Notes: a model not told the origin generated them from the letters alone. A DNA stretch of 64,000 bases from Xanthostigma xanthostigma (GCA_963575645.1 OY754468.1:23212465-23276464); one strand, 5' to 3'; numbered from the stretch's first letter, positions 44,381-55,609 are shown. Translations and numbers: made by a program.

Positions 44381-45434
44381 TTGTCCCTCTACCGAACTTT
44401 ACCTCAACGCTATTTTTTTATAGAAACACAACTAATTACGGACACTTAAACGTGTACATTTGGCGACAGGCCAAGCGCAAATCAGGCTGCCTTATTACCA
44501 AAAAAAAAAAAAACTAATATATCGTCCAGTTTTTGGCCACAAAGAGTAAAGAAATAAAATTTTTGTTTCATATTTAATTTCAGTTTCGCTTTTTTTCGAG
44601 ATTAAGTACATAATCTATTACTTCGTTTAGTTTGTTATTGCATTTGCAAAAATTAAATAGACGATAAATATTTTGTAAAAAAATAGTATGAACGCTACTG
44701 ATTGTTTCAATGGTGATGAAAAACTAAATAAATCAAGAAACAAGACAAAAACAACATGTCCTATGAGTTGAAGTAGAATTTGAAACAAGGTTCGTATATA
44801 AAACATTTCAAAATTTGATGAGGTGCACAAAAAACTGTTCCTGTATACAGAATGAAAAAAAAAAAACAGAAACCTTATCAAATACATATTTCAGTATAAT
44901 TTGGAAAAATTTGTCCCCAGTAACCTTAAGAAATTACTGCCGGACGTAACTTTGAAAATTAAAATAAGATTTTAAAATATCCAGTGGTTTTATTAATCTT
45001 GGCATAGTACAGTAATAATATTACACTGTTTTGTTCAAAATTCTATTACTACACCTGATATATTAATATTACAAAAATCTCGACGTGAGTTATTTTCTAC
45101 CAATATATTTTTTGATTATTTTCCACAAAAGTTGAGCCAATACAAGCATGAAATTTTGCTACGGTCACAAGGTACACTATGTAAAATTTAAGACGAAAAA
45201 AAAAACAGTGACCAATTCTACTGAATTTTGTAGTCACATCGCACATACAATTAAAAAAAAACAGACCAAATTTCAAGTCTCTAGCTTGGGTCTTTTGGCT
45301 CTGGGACCTTGTAACAGACGGGCGGACGGAGAGAAACCAGAGTGAGGCTTTAAGTGTATTTAAACACAAGCTTTAATTTAAATGCTCTAAAAAGTAGAAA
45401 ATAAACTTTAAATTATATCAAACTCAACCGTTTA
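44381..45434. other. No recognised gene
   Basis: AT-rich; short frames on either strand are not supported. 45130-45340 resembles a lepidopteran repeat ending in GACGGGCGGACGG. Confidence 0.35.
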
Positions 45435-46136
45435 TCTATACTAATATATAAAGCTGAAGAGTTTAATTGTTTGTTTGAACGCGCTAATCTCAGAAACTAA
45501 TGGTTCGAATTGAAAAAAAAATTTTTTGTTGGATAGCCCATTTATCGAGGAAGGCTATAGGCTATAAAATATTACGCTACGACCAACTGGAGCGGAACAT
45601 AATAAATGTTGTAGGATGTATCTCAAAATTAGTCCGTCCGACAAAATATATTATCAGGTGAAATGCCTTAACTAAATATTACAATATTAGCGCGTCAAGA
45701 GTACAAGCCCGGATAGCTCAGTCGGTAGAGTGTGAGACTCTTAATGCCAGGGTCTAGGGTTCAAGCTCCACGTTGGCGAATATATTTTTATTTTTTTTTT
45801 ATTTTCTACATTACTTTCTTCTAAGGCTTACATTTCAATTTTTTAAAATTTTATTACGACTAATTAAAATTTAATAAATCTAATTAATAGCTCATTTAAA
45901 AACTTACAACTATAGGCACCTATATAAAAATAATTTTCCTACATTGTTTTCAATTAAATATTTATTATATTTAAAGAAATTTATTACCTAAAAAAAGTAT
46001 AAATACTGCTTTTTAACGACAAAAACTTTTGAACGGTAACGCCGATCATAATGAAGTTTGGACACAACATTCATCTCGGAAAAGTAAGATGAATTCGTTC
46101 TTTTGCACCCGGGTGAAACCGGGCGGGATCGCTAGT
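45435..46136 (+). mobile_element. Helitron-like element, 702 bp, containing a tRNA-like sequence
   Basis: Starts A|TCTATACTAATATATAAAGC, continues with GAACGCGCTAATCTCAG and ATCGAGGAAGGCTATAGGC (recalled as lepidopteran Helitron text), and ends with the hairpin CCCGGGTGAAACCGGG then CGGGATCGCTAG|T. A tRNA-Lys-like sequence lies inside at 45707-45779, followed by a T-rich stretch. Confidence 0.8.
45707..45779 (+). pseudogene. tRNA-Lys(CTT)-like sequence
   Basis: Starts GCCCGGATAGCTCAGTCGG and has GAGACTCTTAAT at the anticodon position (CTT) and GGGTTCAAGC as a decayed box B. The D arm is intact, but the anticodon stem has two mismatches, the T stem has two, and the acceptor 3' strand lacks a G. 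It is followed by a T-run that would terminate Pol III. Best read as a tRNA pseudogene or SINE head inside the Helitron. Confidence 0.7.
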
Positions 46137-46418
46137 AACATTATAAAAATTTATATGATATCAAAGCTTGTCGCGAGATTTTACTGTGTAAATAAACAAG
46201 AATCGAAGATTCTCGCTAGAGATTCTTTTCTGTGCTAAATGCCAACGAATCTCTAGCGTATTCTTATACATTGATTTTGCCTTTCTCCCATATAACGCCG
46301 TGTATATGAAGCAAGTTTCCAAGTTTTATAGTTCTGTGACCACGTGACTTTCATAGGACCAATTTTTCGTATCACCCATATATACTTCTGTACCACAATA
46401 ACAGCTTATATTGTGAGA
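46137..46418. other. Short unrecognised spacer
   Basis: Non-coding, between the Helitron and the next tRNA-like sequence. Confidence 0.3.
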
Positions 46419-46499
46419 GTGCGCGTGGACGAGCGGTTACGACGTTAGGCTAGTAATAACTATAATAACAGGGTCTTGAGTTCGAATCCCGCCAGCATC
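46419..46499 (+). pseudogene. tRNA-Ser-like sequence
   Basis: CGTGGACGAGCGGTTACGAC has the box A layout of tRNA-Ser, and GAGTTCGAATCCC is an almost perfect box B. A variable region lies between, as in type II tRNAs. The anticodon position reads AGT and the acceptor strands pair poorly. Followed by AAAATTTTTTTTT. Confidence 0.6.
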
Positions 46500-47078
46500 A
46501 TTGGAAAATTTTTTTTTCAATTTTTAATTTTTTTTTATGTTTTTAATTGTTTTTTTAGTTTTAATTTATTTTCTCAATTTTTTTCTCATATATTTTTATT
46601 TCTTTTTTAATTTTTAATTTTTATTATTTTCTTGGTTTTTGAAAAATTCACTTTCGTCAAATCTTTTATTAAAAAATAACAAAATATATGATTGAAGTTA
46701 GATTTAAATAAATTAATTTATTAAAAAACATATTTATCATAAAAAGTGCAACAAAAATTAAAAAGTGAAAAGATTACGAAGTGAAACTTCTTTTTTTAAT
46801 GCAAAATAAGTATTTTACAAATGATATGAAAAAAAATTTGTATTTTTAATGGTGGGCCTTGTTCATTGATTTCTTTGTCATGCCTTCAAAATGTGCCTTC
46901 ATGGAATCTTCAAGAATATCCATATTTCAAATGAATATAAAAAAGAATCATGTATCACAGAGCATAGACTTGTTATAGCTCATTTTTATTTTTAATAGAC
47001 TTCACATGGATTGTTTACAAATTGAATGTCATGGTATTCGCATGGAGGTGTGATGAGCCGATTGCTAGGTGTTGCACC
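46500..47078. other. Very AT-rich tract downstream of the tRNA-like sequence
   Basis: 46500-46680 is almost pure T/A with (ATTTTTA) words. 46680-47040 is AT-rich and unrecognised. Confidence 0.5.
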
Positions 47079-47263
47079 GCGGCAGCACTAGACTACGCGG
47101 CAAAATATAAATGCACTTTCGTAGTACTGTTTGTTAAATGAGAAGTAAAAATCAAAAGTCGATTATTGCAATTTCTATAACCGACTTTTGATTGTTACTT
47201 CTTATTTAACAAACTACAAAAGTGCATTTATATTTGGCGTGTAATCAAGTGCTGCCACGGTAT
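47079..47263. repeat. Hairpin with ~82-bp arms
   Basis: 47079-47162 (CCGCGGCAGCACTAG, AAATATAAATGCACTTTCG, TGTTTGTTAAATGAGAAGTA, AATCAAAAGTCG) pairs with 47182-47263 with few mismatches around a ~20-base loop. Confidence 0.85.
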
Positions 47264-47373
47264 AACTTACATGTCACGCCCACAAATACATGAGAGACGC
47301 GCTCGAAACCACAGTTGCATGGAGTAAGGATCGTGTTGTTTTTTTACAATACATATTCTAATTTCGGAGATTC

Positions 47374-47489
47374 ATTGCATTTAAATACAACAATATGAAC
47401 ACTTTTATTGCATTTAAATACAACAATATAAAAAATGCACATAATATGTGCATTTTTTATATTGAAAATAAACATATTATGTTTATTTT
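47374..47489. repeat. Direct repeat and two back-to-back perfect palindromes
   Basis: CATTGCATTTAAATACAACA is present twice (about 47374 and 47408). The second copy overlaps a perfect 41-bp palindrome (47424-47464, 20-base arms, one central base), directly abutted by a perfect 25-bp palindrome (47465-47489, 12-base arms). Confidence 0.92.
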
Positions 47490-47549
47490 GGAGGAAAAAT
47501 AAAAATAATGTCTCACACTTTGGAAAAAGACGTGAAATCTTAAAAAAAA

Positions 47550-48081
47550 AACTTCGGAGAAGTAAAAACTTCGTTCTGTGCTAAATTCAAAAACTTGAGG
47601 CGACTGAATCTTAAGATTATAACTTAAAAAAAAAGAATTTCGAGGCAGACAAGAAATTGAAATCAAGCTCGAAATTCTGTGCGTAAGACGTCGAAAAAAA
47701 AATGAATTTCGAGGCAGACAAGGAATTGAAATCCAACCTTGAAATTCTGTGCTTATAAAAGCTACAAGAGCAACAGCAAAAAAAAGTGCACAGACGGCGT
47801 TTTTTTAGTGGTAACTAAAGGAGTTATGCGAACACCGTCTTTGCATTTTTTTTTGCTGTTGCTCTTGTAGCTTTTATAAGCACAGAATTTCAAGGTTGGA
47901 TTTCAATTCCTTGTCTGCCTCGAAATTCATTTTTTTTCGACGTCTTACGCACAGAATTTCGAGCTTGATTTCAATTTCTTGTCTGCCTCGAAATTCTTTT
48001 TTTTTAAGTTATAATCTTAAGATTCAGTCGCCTCAAGTTTTTGAATTTAGCACAGAACGAAGTTTTTACTTCTCCGAAGTT
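47550..48081. repeat. Large palindrome with ~248-bp arms
   Basis: 47550-47798 is mirrored almost perfectly by 47834-48081, with a ~35-base loop. Each arm itself contains a tandem duplication: a block with GAATTTCGAGGCAGACAAG and GAAATTCTGTGC occurs twice. Very few mismatches were seen, so the palindrome is young or maintained. Long minus- and plus-strand frames in the arms mirror each other and are not supported as coding. Confidence 0.95.
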
Positions 48082-48085
48082 TTTT

Positions 48086-48257
48086 AACTTCCCGCTTTAA
48101 AAAAAAAAAAAAAATTTTTTTTTTTTCAAAAATCGGGAAGTTATTGGTTTCACCCCGATTTTCGAAAATCGAGTTTTCGCCAGATCTCGACGTTTTGGGG
48201 TCCTAGGAAGCTATTGAAACTATTTTGGCGATGATGTCCGTAGGGCTGTATGTATGG

Positions 48258-48294
<37 letters not shown>

Positions 48295-49167
48295 AACCTT
48301 TTATATCTTTTGAACGGAGTGTCCGACTGAAACGTGGTTTGCGGCATCTGACGTGATCTTGGTGAACTTAGACTTCCTGAAAATTTGAAACGATTCGGCC
48401 CAAAAAATTTTGAGAAATCTTAAAAAAACAAGTTTCAAAAATTTTTAAAAATTTGTTTTTGTAAAAAATTTTCTAAACTACTAAACCGATTAATTCCAAA
48501 AACTAATCAGCTCTTCTCCTTAACAAACTGCGTCGATTTCCGCAAACCGCATCAAAATCGGTTCATTTGTTCACGAGAAACCGTGAACGAAAAAATCGTA
48601 AAAAAGTGTTTTTTTAAAATGACTCTTAAAATTGTTATCAGATTGATTTTTTTGTAATAAATTACTTTCTTAAGCTAAAAAAACTGCGTCGATCGCCACA
48701 AACCATATCAAAATTGGTTCATTTGTTCATGAGATAACGTGAACGAAAAATTAGGAAAAAAGTAATTTTTTAAAATTACTCGTAAAATTCTTATCAAATC
48801 GATTTTTTTGTAATAATTTACTTTCTTAGGTTAAAAAAACTGCGTCGATTGCAGCAAACCGCATCAAAATCGGCTCATTTGTTCACGAGATATCGTGAAC
48901 GAAAAATTTTTAAAAAGTGTTTTTTTTTAAATTTCTCGTAAAATTCCTATGAGATCGATTTTTCTGTATAAAATTACTTTTTAAGGTTAAAAAATTGCGT
49001 CGACTGCCGCAAATCGCATCAAAATCGCTTCATTTGTTCATGAGATATCGTGAACGAAAATTTCGTAACAAAGTGTTTTTTTTTTGAGCTCGAAGAGCTA
49101 AAAAATAAACTTCTTGCTATATTTGACATATTTTTGAGCGTTTTGAACTCGAAAATAGCGGGAAGTT
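48086..49167. mobile_element. AACTTCCCG-ended element with a 156-bp tandem array
   Basis: Begins AACTTCCCGC and ends GCGGGAAGTT; the left end also folds back on a nearby CGGGAAGTT (48132-48141). Contains a (GT)n microsatellite (48261-48282) and four units with period exactly 156 bp: GCGTCGAT at 48530, 48686, 48842 and GCGTCGAC at 48998. Each unit includes CGCATCAAAATCG and TTCATTTGTTCACGAGA. No coding. Family unassigned. Confidence 0.85.
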
Positions 49168-49984
49168 ACAGGGATGGCCTGCAGGGTCAAACTACTTTTC
49201 AAATTTTTTTTTAAGATACAATATACAACTTGATCTTGACACAAGTAATTCGAAGAATGTATGTATTTCATAAAATAAATTTACATAGGAAAATCTCGCG
49301 AGATGCTTTTCTATCATATAAATTGTATAATGTAATAAATGGTTGGGCTTGATTTAATTTAAAGTTTATTTTCTTCTTTAAATATAATCTTGTTTTTAAA
49401 AATGTTTTTTTACTATTAATATCATTTGTATCCTACAACCTTAACACAAAAATGTTCTGTACCCAGTATAAAAAAACAGCATCAAAATCGGTCCACCCAC
49501 TGAAGAGCTATGATGCTATAGTCAGAACATTAACACTCTTCTTTTTGTAGGTCGGGAGTTAAAACAGAAAAAACTGATGACACATCTGTATAAAAGATGA
49601 CCGCTTTCAATTTAGCAAAATAGATATAAAAATGTATTCAAAATATGATATAGATATCTGCTTAATGCAATATAAAATTTATAAATATTTAACAGTATAG
49701 TATTTTAACTGTTTTATGAGTTGGAAACAAAAAGAATTGGAAGAATAACAGTAACAAACACGCAACAGTACACACGGGAATAAAAATGCAATGCATTGTT
49801 CAGTGGAAGCTTCTGGTGTAATCATAAAAACATTATAAAGTATCTTTTAAAAACTTTGTTATAATATGAAAACCTTAGAGGATTGATACGCTGAAATACC
49901 AGCTAAGTAGGCTTCATCGGTGTTTTTAAATAAACTTTTTTACAAGAAAAATATGTCGGAATCTTTTTGAAAATACGCAACCTG
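49168..49984. other. No recognised gene
   Basis: AT-rich. 49475-49560 (CATCAAAATCGGTCCACCCA, GTAGGTCGGGAGTTAAAACA) resembles the end of a common lepidopteran repeat. Confidence 0.4.
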
Positions 49985-50085
49985 CAAAAATACTTTTTCG
50001 CACACCTCCCTATAAAATAGCTGCCTTTTATGACTCAATAGTAAGAGTAAAATTACCAATTTTGCACTAGTGCGTAAAGAAAAAC
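49985..50085. repeat. Short dispersed repeat, copy 3
   Basis: Matches 3160-3255 and 19835-19945: TTTTTCGCACAC, CTATAAAATAGCTGCC, TTTTGCACTAGTGCG. Confidence 0.5.
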
Positions 50086-50692
50086 AACAAAATTCGATCT
50101 TATCAATCGAATAGTAACTTTCCAAAGTGACCTGCCAGTTACCGTTCAATGCTCTTGTGCCTCATGCGTCAGTTAAAATCGCTAACTCACGTTTTTTCAT
50201 AATGTCAAAACTCATAAAATACTTCACATTTTATTTATTGATGAAATAATATTAATTGTTGATATTTCCCAGCTCTAATAAAAAATTCAAAGATTTTTTG
50301 TCTGTTATGTATTATCTAGTAATATCATTTTTATACAAGTTTTTAGTTTAGAGCTGTTAGTAAAATATAAAACGTAAAGTATTCTTTTCTTTAAAAACAC
50401 TTATTTCACAAAAACTTTACAAATTATATCTGCAACAATATTAAATTTTATTGCAGATCTCAAAAACAATTCTTCTTGTCAAGTTGACTGAACGAGTATA
50501 AAATTTTAATCAAGCAGTTTTAAATAATTGTTGTCCTATTCCCTGAAAAATACCTACTTTTCATGCATGTATACAGGTCGTAAAATGACCCATTTAAATC
50601 AGTTTTTTCACTTTAATATTTTAATATTTTTATTTTTTAATAATAGATAAACGTAAAATTCAATATAAAGTAGTGTTGATCCAATAGAATGT
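50086..50692. other. No recognised gene
   Basis: AT-rich; a partial short-repeat copy near 50540-50605. Confidence 0.4.
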
Positions 50693-50880
50693 TACGATGA
50701 AGGAAGGTTTTTGGTTGAGGATCATAAGTAAATAAGCTTTACCAATGTTTTTGCTAGTGGCCAACGTTTCGAAAAAAATATTTTTATCTTCAGGGTCTAT
50801 GGAACGTTGGCCACTAGCAAAACATTGGTTAAGCTTATTTACTTATGATCCTCAACCAAAAACCTTCCTTCATCGTAAAA
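50693..50880. repeat. Inverted repeat of Penelope-terminal type
   Basis: 50693-50770 (TTACGATGAAGGAAGG, GGTTGAGGATCATAAGTAAA, GCTAGTGGCCAACGTT) is mirrored by 50804-50880. The centre holds CGAAAAAAATATTTTTATCT and CTTCAGGGTC. The 'CTGAAGAT...AACGTTGG' phrase is typical of the terminal repeats of Penelope-like elements, which often carry an inverted partial copy. No coding here. Confidence 0.65.
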
Positions 50881-52089
50881 TTCAATAATTTTAATATTCC
50901 AGATTACTCCTACTGAATATGCAAACCTTCGATTAGGTAAACAGTACACAATACAGATGACAGAGATCACAAATATGATCAAATTTTTTTTCAAAATCGG
51001 TCCAGCTGTGTGTTAATAAATAAGGTAGATTTGACCCGAAATCTCGCGAATTATAAATAATATCGACTCTGTTAGGGTGCCAATCGAAGCTTCCCCATGT
51101 GAGTGTGATGTGACTATCAAAATTGGTTAAACCGTTTTTTCTGTTTAAACAAAAAGGCTGCAGGATTTTTTGAAAATTATTTCTCGGATCAAATTTGTTT
51201 AATACCTACATATTTAACATTCAATATTGAAGTGGGTCGTGCAGAGCTCAAGGGTTGCACTTGGAACTCTAAATAAGCGATCCACGGTTTGTTAAAACTA
51301 AGTTTTTATTTCGAAACTAATAAATAGAAAATATCAACAGTTGGTGAAGGGACACAGTGTATTTTTTCTTTTGTCAAACACTTATCGCCTCTGGCATTGC
51401 TCCACTTATCAATGCGTGCACTGTAAACAACATACCGAACAAAATTTTCTCACCCTTATCTTCAAAAAACAAAATCCTAACGTAAACAAACGAAGAAACA
51501 GGAATGTTAAAAGAGGTTGTACATATACGAGATTGTGAACCATTGATTTAACACGTTCGCTACAAGGAATTGCTTCAAATTGTCAAACCAGTCATTATTT
51601 ATTTATTTATTTATTTATACCCTACAAACACTGCACTGTGTGAACCTATACATCAGAATAATTAGGATATATCACGTCCTTAACGGCTTTTTTAAATTGA
51701 CAAGTCAACATGAGGAGATGTAAGTAGTCTGTTGGCAAGTTTTAAAATTCTCAACAGAGGTGAGTTGGCATACTGTGTGGTGTTAGGTTTAGGAACAAAA
51801 AACCATTCATGCGAACGTGCACAAATACACATCAAGAGCGATTTTGAGGGCGATTCCCAAGGTAGCAGAAAATACTGTTTAAGGTCAAAAAAAGAAAAAA
51901 AAAAACAGAATATGTCGAATGCACCCCCATTCCCCATTGAAAAGACACAGACTCACATCACTAGGCCTATGGTTTTCCAAAACACATTGTTATTACTTTC
52001 GTATGTTTGGGAGATACAGTCACAAACAAAAGTATGTCCTTGACGCATATTTTATAATAAAAGAAAGCACGTCGAATGTAGTCAAAACT
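50881..52089. other. No recognised gene in 1.2 kb
   Basis: Non-coding. (TTTA)n at 51597-51617. 51690-52040 has open frames on both strands but none was recognised. Confidence 0.4.
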
Positions 52090-52255
52090 TGTAGCACGGT
52101 ACAGTTTGTTAAATCCGCTGCACACGAGGCTGGTTTTGTCGCTAGATTCCTTGCTATAGATTTGACTGTTAGCTTTCTAACGCAAATTTACGTGATGACT
52201 TTTATATGTTCGCTTCACACGATGGATGTATTGAAGCTTGTTCTGTAGATGGGTT
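52090..52255 (-). repeat. GTGTGAAG / CCTCGTGTGCAGCG repeat, copy 4 (inverted)
   Basis: CCGCTGCACACGAGGCTGG, TCGCTAGATTCCTTGCTA and CGCTTCACACGATGG are the complements of the motifs at 5030-5180, in reverse order. Confidence 0.6.
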
Positions 52256-52278
52256 TGGCCTGCTCGCAGTGATAGAAT

Positions 52279-53330
52279 GTTAACAAAAGTGGATGTTTAT
52301 TGTATCTGAACTGAACACACGCTAGGACGCCGTGTTTGTTTGTAGGCGTTTGTCCATGTCGCCCAAGTGACAAGTTACTGTTTCCTGGTTGCTTCTTGCT
52401 CAAAAACAAGCAGACGAACAAGCAAGAAAAATGGCCCTGGTTCTAACTTTGAAACCCGTCTTGTGATCTCGCACGTGAGTCCGCAGTGACGTCATTTCCA
52501 ACCAGCCCGCCGGCCAGCAAAAATACCAGCAGTGATTCTGGCGGCAAACCAGCCTCGTGTGCAGCGACCTTTACGTACCAAAACAGAAATACCTGCATAT
52601 TAGTACATCAGTATGTTAACAAAAGTGAACGTTTATTGTCTCTGAACAGAACACACACTATGACGCCATCTTTGTTTATTAGCGTTTGTCAACATCGTCC
52701 ACGTGACAGTATACTGTTTTCTGATTGGTTCTTTCTCAAAGCAAGCAGAGGACCAAGCGAGGAACATAGCCCTAGTTTTAATTTTAAAATCCATCTTGTG
52801 AGCTAGCAGGCGAGCTCGCAGTTTCGTCATTTCCAGCCTCGTAGCCAGCCCGCCAGCCAGCAGAAGTCCCAGCAGTTATTATAACAGCAAAACCAGCCTC
52901 GTGTATAGCGACCTTTACGTACCAAAACAGAAATACCTGCATATTAGTACATCAGTATGTTAACAAAAGTGAACGTTTATTGTCTCTGAACAGAACACAC
53001 ACTATGACGCCATCTTTGTTTATTAGCGTTTGTCAACATCGTCCACGTGACAGTACCTATACTGTTTTCTGATTGGTTCTTTCTCAAAGCAAGCAGAGGA
53101 CCAAGCGAGGAACATAGCCCTAGTTTTAATTTTAAAATCCATCTTGTGAGCTAGCAGGCGAGCTCGCAGTTTCGTCATTTCCAGCCTCGTAGCCAGCCCG
53201 CCAGCCAGCAGAAGTCCCAGCAGTTATTATAACAGCAAAACCAGCCTCGTGTATAGCGACCTTTACGTACCAAATGAGAGACACCTGTATATTAAGTATA
53301 GTATGTTAAGTGTTAACAAAAGTGAACGTT
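52279..53330 (+). repeat. Tandem array, 336-353-bp unit, three copies plus part of a fourth
   Basis: GTTAACAAAAGTG starts units at 52279, 52615, 52959 and 53312. Units contain AACAGAACACACACTATGAC, CGTCCACGTGACAG and CAGCCTCGTGTATAGCGACC. The second and third are almost identical; the first is diverged. The fourth is interrupted at about 53342 and resumes at 53686. The first half of the unit matches, inverted, 3560-3740 downstream of the heat-shock-type promoter; the end of the unit matches the CCTCGTGTGCAGCG repeat family. Confidence 0.9.
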
Positions 53331-53341
53331 TACATACAATC

Positions 53342-53685
53342 ATATATTTAATAACTTCTATATTGCTAGTGGTCGTAAGTGGAAGCGTGGCCCATGAAGT
53401 AAGACAGCAAATAACTGTTTTTCTATCTCTTTCTTTTTACTTGACGCCTTGTCCGCATGTGTCCTGTCTGTAGCGAGGCATTTGGTAAATCGAATAGAGA
53501 AAGCCACCTCCCTTTCACAGCTAGTTCCATGTGCAAACTGAAGCTGCAACTGACGCGCATCCATTCACGGACATGAGCCTGAGACTCAGAGTATAATAAG
53601 TGAGACAGACGTATAAATGTCTGCTCCGTAGTGTTTAAGTCTTTCTCCCGATATTTTCTAGCAATATAGAGGGCATTAAATATAT
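53342..53685. mobile_element. TIR insertion in the fourth tandem unit, ~344 bp
   Basis: ATATATTTAATAACTTCTAT and TATTGCTAG at the left are mirrored by CTAGCAATATAGAGGGCATT and AAATATAT at the right. The tandem unit resumes directly after it (CACACAATATGACGCCATG, CCCACGTGACA). The interior is GC-richer. No target duplication resolved. Confidence 0.65.
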
Positions 53686-53765
53686 GCACACAATATGACG
53701 CCATGTTTGTTTGTGAGCATTTGCCAACATTACCCACGTGACAATATAGTGCTTTCTCTAGACTG

Positions 53766-54788
53766 TATCTTAGCTAATTGGAAATAACGTATGGCCGGGT
53801 TGTATCAGAATTAGAGTAAACTAAACTTTGGCGTAACGATTGACATGATGTACGTGCGTCTGAGACGAGATTAATAGTTATTAGAGCGGCAACGAAAACG
53901 TCAAACGATGAGTCCATCAGAACAACAGTTTGAAACAGCAAACACAAAATTGCAGGATTGTCTTTTATGATCGAAACACCTCTCAGAACGGTTGTACTCA
54001 GCACGTATACATAGTACCACACACCGTATTTCTTATACAAGTCTACACATCGCTACGCCATACATCTTCTTGTTTACTGTTGCCACCCCCCCGGCAGCTA
54101 TTTCGCCCAATGCTGTGCGGACAGACCGTACTCTTTTGGTTTTTACTATCACTAGTATTATAGTCCGAGAGCCCACAGTTATTTTCTATATATTGATAGC
54201 ATAAGCTTTATCAGCATAAATTAGAATTGGAGCAAACAAATAGCGAGATACAATTATTATTATATTATTTTCTACCAGATGACCTCTGGCGCCATATTGG
54301 CCATGGTAATATGAAAGTACTCGCTGGCATCGACATTTTTACAAGTTTCAAGTACCTAGTCGATGACGTAAGAAAACAATAAACAAATGTAAAATTGCAG
54401 CTGCCAAGGGGTTGCGGCTAGGGTTCCTTCCGTCCGGATGTCCAAACTTTTCGTCCAGCTTTTTAATTCTTACGGATTTTTTAAAAATAAAAAATTATTT
54501 TTTTCATTTAATTACTTTAGATTAAAATGCACGTATCAAATCAGTTTTCAATCTTTATTTAACTATACATTATACATAGAAGTATGTACTTCAACTAGTT
54601 AAACTATATAGTTAGTCAGTTTCATCTTAACTAAAAACAGTCAACTTTGGGCTTAAAAATAAAATATTAATCTTTTGACAATCAACTTTACTAGTTCAAC
54701 TGTTCGAAACGTCTAAAACATTGGAATTAATTATTTCATTTTGTAACTAAAATATCTGGCTTTTTGTGCGGGCATTTGAAATTTTTAC
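53766..54788. other. No recognised gene
   Basis: Non-coding; short frames near 53774-54040 (minus) were not recognised. Confidence 0.4.
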
Positions 54789-54956
54789 ATGGTAATCCTA
54801 GTTGCGGCACCAAAAATGATGGATCACAATGACATTTTGAAGGTAATTTTATTATATTCAAGACAAGTATTTCATTATCTGGCAGAAAAAAATGATATTA
54901 ATATTGAGCGTCCTATTGAATGCCCTAAAGCTACTTGTTCACTTGTGGTAAGTCGT
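54789..54956 (+). other. Possible orphan exon, unrecognised
   Basis: An ATG-initiated frame of about 55 codons with some charged and hydrophobic structure (MMDHNDILKVILLYSRQVF; ERPIECPKATCSLV) ends at a good splice donor, GTG|GTAAGT, at 54946-54953. No acceptor or second exon was found and no family was recognised. It may be chance. Confidence 0.2.
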
Positions 54957-55609
54957 GAATTTTACTGTAATGACACGGAATATCATGACTTGTGAAAACG
55001 AGAAGTCGTGTTGTCATGGCATTGCAATTCATGTCACGACTTTAGAGTTGCAAAACAAACATTTTTTTGTGACATATTTTGTATTGCTGTGCCACGTAGC
55101 TTTAGTCGTAGTGTCATAAGTTTTGATATTTTATTCTAGTCTACTTCTAATATATTCCTTCGTTGATTCTATTTTTATATCTAAACTCTTTTCCTCCATT
55201 TCTTACTAAATATATTGCTTCATAATTTCGCTAACATCGCGGCTAGCTGATAAAACTACTACACGCGATACACAAAACGATGTCACAGTGCCATGACAGC
55301 AAAAGTCATGACTTTTACTGTCACATGAAAGCGAACCTTAAAGCTCACACAAATATTCAAATCTGATGGTGGGCTCTCCGTCCATTTGATTCTTGCTTAT
55401 AACTGGTAAGTTGGTGACAGTCTCGTCAATACACAATACGTTTTTCCGTTTTATTTTTATGCTTTTTCTACTATAGTGTACTTTTTTTTAGATCGATGTG
55501 TAAACATATTGTGCTCTATAGGTACTTAATTATATAATGTAGAAGAAATAAATTTCGCTTTAAAAATTGTTTATCAGTAGGCAATGAGTCATACTAACTG
55601 AAATTACTT
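54957..55609. other. No recognised gene; GTCATGAC-rich
   Basis: Between 54957 and 55325 the words TCATGAC, GTCACGAC and GTCATGGC recur on both strands (for example 54985, 55013, 55033, 55298, 55308), giving several small inverted repeats. Confidence 0.35.

Noticed and set aside
47457..48087. Matching plus and minus frames of about 65 residues
   Set aside because: They are the two arms of the same palindrome.
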